From JAZKFT01 sp043760535 (GTDB lineage: Bacteria; Bacteroidota; Bacteroidia; Chitinophagales; Chitinophagaceae), in NCBI GenBank assembly GCA_043760535.1, contig JAYUOV010000161.1:1-12801 (forward strand): 12,801 nucleotides of DNA, written 5' to 3'. Within the stretch, counting starts at the first letter, position 1; every line of letters starts with the position of its first letter. Shown piece by piece: positions 6,934 through 12,801 of this stretch. A program made the translations under genes and the position numbers. The notes under the pieces are model-generated. The model was not told the DNA's origin and did not search any database. It worked only from the letters and a program-made list of their open reading frames with translations.

Positions 6934-9408
6934 TTGAACACTACAAACAGCATATTCCCCAAAGCAACACTGTTCGCCGAAGTGGTAATTCCACTAGCAT
7001 TGCCACGTACCTATACTTGGGCAGTACCGCAGCATTTAGCCCATGCAGTAGTGCCAGGTAGCCGTGTAGAAGTAGGCCTAAAAGAAAATAAAAAATATGC
7101 CGGTATCATTCGTACACTTCACCAAAAGGCACCGGCTTACGATACCAAAGAAATACTGAATGTGCTGGATGCAGAACCGGTGGTTTTTCCGGCACAATTA
7201 AAACTATGGCAATGGATTAGCCATTACTATGCCTGTACCGAAGGAGAAGTAATGCAGGCTGCTTTGCCAGCACACTTAAAGCTCAGCAGCGAAACCATAA
7301 TCAGTTACAACGAAGACCACAGCATAGAGCTAACGAACCTTAGCAATGATGAATACATTATAGCAGAAGCATTGGAAATAAGAAAAGAACTGAAGTTACA
7401 GGAAGTGCAAAAACTGCTCGATGCCACCCAGGTTTATCCGGTAATAAAGAAGCTGATAGAAAAAAGAATCTGCTATGTATGGGAAGCCCTTACCGAAAAG
7501 TACAAGGAGAAAAAAGAGACATATATACTACTCAATCCTGATTATCATAGCGAAGCGGCCTTAGAAAAATTAGTGAACGAATGGAGCCGTGCCACCAAGC
7601 AGTTAGACTTACTTTTAGCTTTTTTACATTTTCAGAAAACAGATGGAGAAGTAACCCAAAAAAAACTTCTGAAAAAAGCGGCTGCCTCCCCTGCTATGCT
7701 CAAGGGTTTGCTAGACAAAAAAATATTGATAGCAGAAAAAAGAACGGTAGGCCGATTGCTTTCTTTACCCAAGGATGTGAAGGTGGAATTTGAGTTATCG
7801 CAGCAGCAAGAAGCAGCATTAACACAAGTAAAAGAAATACTGCTAAAAAGGGAAGTATGCCTGCTGCATGGCGTTACCGGCAGCGGCAAAACGCTCATTT
7901 ACATCCGGCTGATAGAAGAACAGATTAAACTGGGAAAACAGGTTCTCTTTTTGTTGCCAGAGATAGCTTTAACCACACAAATTATTCGCCGCCTGCAACA
8001 GCATTTTGGTGGGCATGTAGCGGTGTACCATTCCAAATTTAGCCCAAACGAAAGGGTGGAACTTTGGAACAAAGTAAAGTTGGGTGATGTAAAAATTGTA
8101 CTCGGTGCCAGGTCGTCTTTGTTTCTACCCTTCCACAACCTTGGATTTATAATAGTAGATGAAGAACACGACAGCTCTTTTAAGCAACATGAACCCGCAC
8201 CCCGCTACCATGCAAGGGATGCGGCCATTTACTACGCTTCTGTTATTGGTGCCAAAGTAGTGTTGGGCAGTGCCACCCCTTCGGTAGAAACCTACTATAA
8301 TGCCATGCAAGGCAAATATGGTTTGGTACAAATTACAGACCGGTATGGTGGTATCGAATTGCCAGATATGGAACTAATTGACCTGCGAAAAGTGGTGATG
8401 AAAGACAAGACCAAACCCATTATTACCCCACAATTACAAGCGGCTATTGAAGACAATATTAAACGAGGAAAACAAGTAATTCTGTTTCAAAACAGAAGAG
8501 GCTATTCGCCCTACCAAATATGTGCCGTATGCGGCTGGATACCGCATTGTGAGCATTGCGATGTATCGCTTACGCTACACAAAAGCAGTGGCAAACTGCA
8601 TTGTCATTATTGCGGTACCGCCTACCCCAATGTAAAAACCTGCGTTGCCTGTGGCAGTCAGAATTTTACCCAGAAAAATTTTGGTACAGAAAAAATAGAA
8701 GAAGTGCTGGATGAGCTTTTACCAGATGCAAAAATTGCCCGGATGGACATAGACAGTGTTCGTGGCAAACATAGCCACGATGCATTGATTCATCTCTTTG
8801 AGCAAAAGCGGATAGATGTACTGGTAGGCACCCAAATGGTGGTAAAAGGATTAGATTTTGATCATGTAGGATTGGTGGGCATTTTAGATGCAGATGGCAT
8901 TTTAGGCTTCGCCGATTTTAGGGTAAATGAAAGGGCATTTCAACTAATGGAACAGGTAAGCGGCAGGGCTGGCCGCAAAGGCGAAAAAGGCAAAGTGCTG
9001 GTGCAGGTAACCAATACTCACCACCCGTTACTAGCCATTATTCAGCGCCACGATTACAAGCAGTTTTTCGATATAGAAATACAATACCGCCGCCAGTATT
9101 TTTACCCACCATTTAGCCGCATTATAAAATTACTATGCAAGCACAAAGACAAAAATATAGCACAGCAGGCTTCGCAATTTTTAGCCAGTAAATTATTGGG
9201 TGCATACGACCAATACCTCAATGGACCAGCAGAGCCACCTGTAAACCGAGTACGCAATCAGTTTATTTACGAACTGATGCTGAAACTACCTAGGCAGCTC
9301 ACTTTATTACAACAGTGCAAGCAGCAACTCAAAAGCTTCATTATAGATCTACACCACGAAAAAACCTTTAGCCGGGTGCAGGTAATTATTGATGTAGATA
9401 GTATTTGA
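6934..9408 (+). CDS. priA: Primosomal protein N' (replication restart helicase PriA)
   Basis: Superfamily 2 DNA helicase that recognises abandoned replication forks and reloads the replicative helicase. The 824 residues contain the N-terminal 3'-end binding region (LFAEVVIPLALPRTYTWAVP, 13-32), Walker A GVTGSGKT (313-320), DEEH box (409-412), SAT motif in GSATPS (445-450), and motif VI QVSGRAGR (674-681). Between the helicase lobes lie eight cysteines in four CxxC pairs (530/533, 539/542, 557/560, 570/573), the two zinc sites typical of PriA. All key residues are present. The start is TTG at 6934-6936; no ATG or GTG lies nearby in frame and the conserved N-terminus begins about 12 residues later, so the exact start is a little uncertain. 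The peroxiredoxin gene is divergent, with 174 bp between the two starts. Confidence 0.96.
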   Translation: MNTTNSIFPKATLFAEVVIPLALPRTYTWAVPQHLAHAVVPGSRVEVGLKENKKYAGIIRTLHQKAPAYDTKEILNVLDAEPVVFPAQLKLWQWISHYYACTEGEVMQAALPAHLKLSSETIISYNEDHSIELTNLSNDEYIIAEALEIRKELKLQEVQKLLDATQVYPVIKKLIEKRICYVWEALTEKYKEKKETYILLNPDYHSEAALEKLVNEWSRATKQLDLLLAFLHFQKTDGEVTQKKLLKKAAASPAMLKGLLDKKILIAEKRTVGRLLSLPKDVKVEFELSQQQEAALTQVKEILLKREVCLLHGVTGSGKTLIYIRLIEEQIKLGKQVLFLLPEIALTTQIIRRLQQHFGGHVAVYHSKFSPNERVELWNKVKLGDVKIVLGARSSLFLPFHNLGFIIVDEEHDSSFKQHEPAPRYHARDAAIYYASVIGAKVVLGSATPSVETYYNAMQGKYGLVQITDRYGGIELPDMELIDLRKVVMKDKTKPIITPQLQAAIEDNIKRGKQVILFQNRRGYSPYQICAVCGWIPHCEHCDVSLTLHKSSGKLHCHYCGTAYPNVKTCVACGSQNFTQKNFGTEKIEEVLDELLPDAKIARMDIDSVRGKHSHDALIHLFEQKRIDVLVGTQMVVKGLDFDHVGLVGILDADGILGFADFRVNERAFQLMEQVSGRAGRKGEKGKVLVQVTNTHHPLLAIIQRHDYKQFFDIEIQYRRQYFYPPFSRIIKLLCKHKDKNIAQQASQFLASKLLGAYDQYLNGPAEPPVNRVRNQFIYELMLKLPRQLTLLQQCKQQLKSFIIDLHHEKTFSRVQVIIDVDSI

Positions 9409-9547
9409 TTTTTGTTCTCCGCTAGCGGTAGAGCAGGTTCTTTCCTCACAGGGGTGGGTGAAGTTCTGAAGTGGGCAAACCTAAGAATTTCATTTTACTA
9501 TTTCATTGTCCACTAATTTTATTGACAATCTGCAAACTGGCACTTAC

Positions 9548-9555
9548 TATATTTG
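9548..9555 (+). promoter_or_regulatory. Predicted -7 promoter box for serA, very close to the start codon
   Basis: TATATTTG (9548-9555) matches TAnnTTTG fully. An upstream TTG at 9522-9524 is 23 bp away, somewhat far. The serA ATG begins only 5 bp after the box, so a transcript from here would have almost no leader. The motif may be fortuitous. Confidence 0.4.
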
Positions 9556-9560
9556 CCGCC

Positions 9561-10790
9561 ATGAGCATAGAAACGAGTTATCCCAAAGAAAAAATAAACA
9601 TCCTACTGCTTGAAAATATAAGCGAAACAGCTATTAGCAACATAAAAGATGCAGGTTATCATGTAAAAAAATATAGCGGTGCCTTAAGCGAAGCAGAGCT
9701 GATAAAAGAGATAAAAGATGTACACCTGTTGGGCATCCGCAGCAAAAGCCTTATTACCAAAAAGGTATTACAGGCTGCACCAAGGTTACAGGCCATTGGC
9801 TGTTTTTGTATAGGTGTAAACCAAGTAGATCTTAAAAGTGCTACCGAGCATGGTGTAGTGGTTTTTAACGCTCCATATAGCAATACCCGCAGTGTGGCCG
9901 AATTGGTTATTGGTTTATCCATACTATTAATACGCCGCATTACCGATAAAAATATAGCCGCACATCAGGGTAAATGGATGAAAGAAGCTAAAGGAAGTTT
10001 TGAACTGCGGGGTAAAACCCTCGGCATTATCGGCTACGGAAATATCGGTAGCCAAGTAAGTGTTTTGGCCGAAGGCATGGGTATGAATGTGATTTTTTAC
10101 GACACCTTGACCAAACTTCCCTTGGGCAATGCCTCTGCATGCAGAAGCCTGAAAGAAGTAGTAAGCAAGGCAGATATTATTACCCTGCACGTACCCGAAA
10201 CAGGCCAAACAAAAAACCTGATCACCAAACAAGTATTGAAACAATTTAAGCCAGGCAGCATCCTGATTAACTATGCCCGTGGCGAAGTGGTAGACCTTGA
10301 AGCTCTGCGCCAATCCTTACTGGACTGCAGTTTGAGCGGTGCAGCTATAGATGTTTTTCCTGTAGAGCCAGAGAAAAATGGTGATGCATTTACAACACCA
10401 TTACAGGGTATAAGCAATGTGATATTGACCCCACATATTGGCGGTAGCACTGAAGAGGCACAACAGAATATTGGTGTGGATGTAAGCAGCAAGCTAATTG
10501 CCTATCTAGAAAAAGGTGTAACGTTTGGCAGCCATACCATCCCATCTCTTAACCTGCCATTGCTAGAAGGTGCCCACCGTATTTTACATATTCACAACAA
10601 TGTGCCGGGTGTACTGAGCGAAATAAATACGGCATTGAGCAAGGCCAAAATCAATATCGTAGGCCAATACTTAATGACTAATGAATCTATTGGTTATGTA
10701 GTGTTGGATGTAAATAAACAACTAAGCCGGCAGGCCGTAAATTTACTGAAAGAGGTAAAGGAAACCATTAAAGTACGGATGCTGTATTAA
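9561..10790 (+). CDS. serA: D-3-phosphoglycerate dehydrogenase
   Basis: Oxidises 3-phosphoglycerate to 3-phosphohydroxypyruvate with NAD, the first step of serine biosynthesis. The frame is open from 9471, but the ATG at 9561 gives 409 residues (E. coli SerA has 410) and an N-terminus that lines up with the family. The extra 30 residues upstream do not. Substrate/NAD domain: CFCIGVNQVD (81-90), SNTRSVAELVIG (107-118), Rossmann loop GYGNIG (158-163) with Asp181. Catalytic residues are Arg240 (NYARGEVVD), Glu269 (PVEPEK) and His292 (TPHIGGST), at the same positions as in E. coli. The C-terminal ACT domain (about 340-409) has HIHNNVPGVL and KINIVGQY. His345, Asn347 and Asn365 align with the E. 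coli serine-binding residues, so feedback inhibition by serine is expected. Confidence 0.97.
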   Translation: MSIETSYPKEKINILLLENISETAISNIKDAGYHVKKYSGALSEAELIKEIKDVHLLGIRSKSLITKKVLQAAPRLQAIGCFCIGVNQVDLKSATEHGVVVFNAPYSNTRSVAELVIGLSILLIRRITDKNIAAHQGKWMKEAKGSFELRGKTLGIIGYGNIGSQVSVLAEGMGMNVIFYDTLTKLPLGNASACRSLKEVVSKADIITLHVPETGQTKNLITKQVLKQFKPGSILINYARGEVVDLEALRQSLLDCSLSGAAIDVFPVEPEKNGDAFTTPLQGISNVILTPHIGGSTEEAQQNIGVDVSSKLIAYLEKGVTFGSHTIPSLNLPLLEGAHRILHIHNNVPGVLSEINTALSKAKINIVGQYLMTNESIGYVVLDVNKQLSRQAVNLLKEVKETIKVRMLY

Positions 10791-10856
10791 GTAATATGAG
10801 CATTATAGGCTATTGGAAATTACTTGTTTTTAATACATTTTTTTTAAAAAAATATT

Positions 10857-11516
10857 ATGACCCAAACCACTGCTTTCATCTTCGACATGAATGGTACCAT
10901 GATAGATGATATGGCCTACCATTTGAAAGTTTGGTTTAACATACTCAACAACGACCTTGGTGCAAGGCTAAGCTACGAAGCAGTTAAAAGCCAGATGTAT
11001 GGTAAAAATGAAGAAGTACTGGTGCGCATTTTTGGCGAAGGCCGCTTTACGAACGAAGAAATGAAGCAGTTATCGATGGAGAAAGAACGGAGATACCAAA
11101 CGGCTTATTTACCAAAACTAGCTTTGATAGCTGGTCTGGATCATTTTTTTAAAAAAGCAAAACAAAAAGATATTACAATGGCTATTGGTTCGGCAGCCAT
11201 GCCTTTTAATATAGATTTTGTGCTAAACAACCTTAACCTTCGCCATTATTTTAAAGCTATTATTAGTGCCGATGATGTGGAACTAAGCAAGCCACACCCA
11301 GAAACATTTACCAAAGCAGCAGCACTTATTGGGGCGGCTATTGAAGATTGTATTGTGTTTGAAGATGCCCCAAAAGGCGTAGAAGCTGCCATGAATGCTG
11401 GAATGAAATGCATAGTACTTACCACATTGCATAGTAAGGAGGAATTTGAACAATACCCTAATGTGCTTCATTTTGTTAGCGATTACAATGATGTGCATTT
11501 ACAGGATTTACTTTAG
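10857..11516 (+). CDS. HAD-superfamily hydrolase, beta-phosphoglucomutase-like, with DxN motif I
   Basis: HAD-like phosphatase or phosphomutase with a helical cap (subfamily IA, beta-phosphoglucomutase/phosphatase-like) of 219 residues. Motif I is FIFDMNGTMID: the nucleophile Asp10 is present, but the usual second aspartate (general acid/base) is Asn12. Motif II is AIGSAAMPFN (Ser112), motif III the lysine in LSKPHPETF (Lys145), motif IV FEDAPKGVEAA (Glu169, Asp170). The cap lies between about residues 16 and 90. The substrate cannot be predicted. The Asn may reduce phosphatase turnover or mark a distinct subfamily; I recall similar DMNGT proteins in Bacteroidota but cannot confirm it. The ATG at 10857 follows an A/T-only palindrome (T-run then A-run) about 10 bp upstream. 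The BtuF-like gene starts 22 bp after its stop, so both are probably in one transcript. Confidence 0.88.
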   Translation: MTQTTAFIFDMNGTMIDDMAYHLKVWFNILNNDLGARLSYEAVKSQMYGKNEEVLVRIFGEGRFTNEEMKQLSMEKERRYQTAYLPKLALIAGLDHFFKKAKQKDITMAIGSAAMPFNIDFVLNNLNLRHYFKAIISADDVELSKPHPETFTKAAALIGAAIEDCIVFEDAPKGVEAAMNAGMKCIVLTTLHSKEEFEQYPNVLHFVSDYNDVHLQDLL

Positions 11517-11538
11517 GTTTTGCAGCTAACCCCGAACC

Positions 11539-12330
11539 ATGCCACCAATTATCTACCAAAATAATTTTACCGCACCTGCTGGTTTAAAACCTTGCCGGAT
11601 TATTAGTTTAGTGCCATCCCAAACAGAGTTATTATTCGATCTTGGTTTGGATGCGGAAGTAGTGGGTATTACAAAATTTTGTGTATATCCTAATAAATGG
11701 CTTAGGAATAAGGTAAAAATTGGTGGTACCAAAACAGTAGATATTGAAAAGATAAAAAAATTACAGCCGGATTTAATTTTAGCCAATAAAGAAGAAAATA
11801 TAAAGGAACAGGTAGAAGCCCTTGCTGCCATTTGCCCAGTTTATGTAAGCGAAGTGGCTACACTTAACAATGCATTGCAAATGATGCAGCAAGTAAGCAT
11901 TCTATTACAAAAAGAATCTAAAGCCAGCGAAATGGCCTGTAAAATTATAGATGCATTTTCAGGATTGGAGAAACCCGGCAAAAATTTGGCTACTGCTTAC
12001 CTTATTTGGAGAAACCCATACATGACCGCAGGTGGCGATACCTACATTAGCGATATTATGAATTTATGCGGCTTCGAAAATGTTTTTGTAAATGAAATTC
12101 GCTACCCGGAAATAACGATAGAAACATTGCAAATAAAAAACTGCCGTTTATTACTATTATCGTCAGAGCCATACCCATTTAAAGAAAAACATATACAAGA
12201 GTTGCAACACCATTTTCCTAATACGCAAATACTGCTGGCCGATGGCGAAATGTTCAGTTGGTTTGGCAGCAGGTTGTTATTGGTGCCTGCCTATTGTAAA
12301 GTATTGTTGCAACAAGTGATGGCAACCTAG
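11539..12330 (+). CDS. BtuF-like helical-backbone metal/cobalamin-binding protein without signal peptide
   Basis: Two-lobed substrate-binding protein of the BtuF/TroA-like class (ABC-type cobalamin, haem or siderophore receptors), 263 residues. The N-lobe opens with RIISLVPSQTELLFDLGL (20-37), then VVGITKFCVYP (41-51), IGGTKTVDIEKI (61-72) and QPDLILANKEEN (76-87). A linker helix (about 107-140) leads to the C-lobe with YLIWRNPYMTAGGDTYI (154-170), SSEPYPFKEKHI (208-219) and GEMFSWFGSRL (236-246). Unlike periplasmic members, it starts at MPPIIYQNN with no hydrophobic signal sequence or lipobox, so it may stay in the cytoplasm or lack an annotated upstream export segment. No permease or ATPase gene lies beside it. 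The ligand is unknown; cobalamin is only the nearest family label. Confidence 0.85.
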   Translation: MPPIIYQNNFTAPAGLKPCRIISLVPSQTELLFDLGLDAEVVGITKFCVYPNKWLRNKVKIGGTKTVDIEKIKKLQPDLILANKEENIKEQVEALAAICPVYVSEVATLNNALQMMQQVSILLQKESKASEMACKIIDAFSGLEKPGKNLATAYLIWRNPYMTAGGDTYISDIMNLCGFENVFVNEIRYPEITIETLQIKNCRLLLLSSEPYPFKEKHIQELQHHFPNTQILLADGEMFSWFGSRLLLVPAYCKVLLQQVMAT

Positions 12331-12456
12331 TAATACCTACCGCTACCCAACATTTACAAGTACATCCGGCTTTTGCATAACATATCTTGAATCACTATAC
12401 ACATCTCGTTGGGCCTGTATAGAGGCAATTTTCGCTTTGAATCAAAAACCAACGAA

Positions 12457-12492
12457 AAACCCAAATGGCTGTAATAAAAGCCATTTGGGTTT
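12457..12492. terminator. Perfect 14-bp inverted repeat, probable terminator
   Basis: AAACCCAAATGGCT (12457-12470) pairs exactly with AGCCATTTGGGTTT (12479-12492) around an 8-nt loop (GTAATAAA). The A-run before the stem and the T-run at its end make it terminator-like in both directions, though the T-run is short. It lies 126 bp after the BtuF-like gene and could end the transcript of the HAD and BtuF-like pair. Confidence 0.55.
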
Positions 12493-12568
12493 AGTAATTC
12501 AAATATGCCTTTTCTTTATAACATTAAATACCTTCTTTCTATTGTGGCATGTTACGCTAGTCTTGCTT

Positions 12569-12673
12569 TTAATTAAAGGTAATGGCTTCGGCCACTAATT
12601 CTAAAGCCATATCCTAATCAATATTTAGATTTCTTACAGAAATATTTTTGCATCCATTAAAGAAAAAAGACAT
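12569..12673 (-). pseudogene. Short minus-strand coding remnant with an internal stop
   Basis: From an ATG at 12671-12673 a 34-codon frame reads MSFFFNGCKNISVRNLNID, a TAG stop, then DMALELVAEAITFN and TAA. A second ATG follows the internal stop, so a 13-residue product from that point is formally possible. I do not recognise a family. It could be the tail of a decayed gene or chance. It lies directly next to the second MITE copy. Confidence 0.2.
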
Positions 12674-12685
12674 TTTTTGTAATTA

Positions 12686-12801
12686 CAGAACTCCTTACTC
12701 TTAGCAGTTTTGATTGCGTAGTTTTTCTTTTTTTGAACCCAGCGAAAGCCGTGCCCTGATGGAGCGACATTGGCGACGCTCCGTTCAACTGATTGCTACT
12801 A
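12686..12801. mobile_element. MITE-like element (copy 2), cut off by the window end
   Basis: Begins with the same end sequence as the element in the toxin gene (CAGAACTCCTTAC, 12686-12698) and matches its first 50 bp with only 2 substitutions. It then lacks a 45-bp block (4717-4761 of copy 1), matches again, and has 10 bp in place of 36 bp (4803-4838 of copy 1). These 10 bp complete a different hairpin, GGAGCG/CGCTCC (12761-12766 with 12777-12782). The two copies align to the last base of the window. AATTA (12681-12685) would be the left target duplication; the right end is not visible. Confidence 0.88.

Larger units (their letters stand above)
12331..12685. other. Mostly non-coding region with one hairpin and a coding remnant
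   Basis: No convincing intact gene was found in these 355 bp. The first 125 bp show nothing recognisable. A perfect hairpin lies at 12457-12492 and a broken minus-strand frame at 12569-12673, both described separately. The region ends at the left inverted repeat of the second MITE copy. Confidence 0.6.

Noticed and set aside
6695..6937. 80-residue plus-strand frame overlapping the peroxiredoxin start and reaching priA
   Set aside because: It overlaps the peroxiredoxin gene antisense, has no recognisable domain, and looks like a chance frame.
9471..9560. 30-residue N-terminal extension of SerA
   Set aside because: The ATG at 9561 gives the family length and aligned catalytic numbering. The extension would also place the promoter box inside the gene.
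10841..10857. T-run/A-run palindrome before the HAD gene as a serA terminator
   Set aside because: The stem is only A-T pairs and lies directly at the HAD start codon; such a weak stem is not a convincing terminator.

Overview
The window looks like a chromosomal segment of a Bacteroidota bacterium, most likely close to Chitinophagaceae. The evidence is the protein families present, the moderately AT-rich DNA, weak Shine-Dalgarno signals, and promoter-like boxes of the Bacteroidota type (TAnnTTTG with an upstream TTG). No RNA genes, CRISPR arrays or prophage were seen. Most of it is housekeeping DNA. The accessory part is a decayed toxin-antitoxin locus broken by a small transposon-like element, and a second copy of that element runs off the right edge.

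Left part (1-1879, minus strand): a kynureninase gene (tryptophan/kynurenine catabolism) is followed 8 bp later by a cyclophilin-type peptidyl-prolyl isomerase with a lipoprotein signal. The isomerase frame is broken by one extra base near position 497. A 351-bp intergenic stretch (1880-2230) holds a nearly G-free tract whose minus strand could form a G-quadruplex, plus a good promoter for the next gene.

Polyphosphate region (2231-6160, plus strand): polyphosphate kinase 1 and an exopolyphosphatase (Ppx/GppA family) flank a dead toxin-antitoxin pair. The antitoxin has no recognisable start codon. The VapC-like PIN toxin carries a stop codon, a frameshift and a 244-bp insertion. That insertion has perfect 13-bp terminal inverted repeats and a 5-bp target duplication (AATCT), so it is a MITE-like element with no room for a transposase. 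The polyphosphate genes would make and degrade the same polymer.

Right part (6169-12330): a secreted AhpC/TSA peroxiredoxin (minus) is divergent from priA (replication restart helicase, plus). Then follow serA (first step of serine biosynthesis, with an ACT domain for feedback control), a HAD-superfamily hydrolase with an unusual DxN in motif I, and a BtuF-like metal/cobalamin-binding protein without a signal peptide. The last two are 22 bp apart and probably co-transcribed.

Right edge (12331-12801): mostly non-coding. It holds a perfect 14-bp hairpin, a short minus-strand coding remnant with an internal stop, and the first 116 bp of a second MITE copy that differs from the first by two clean internal replacements or deletions.
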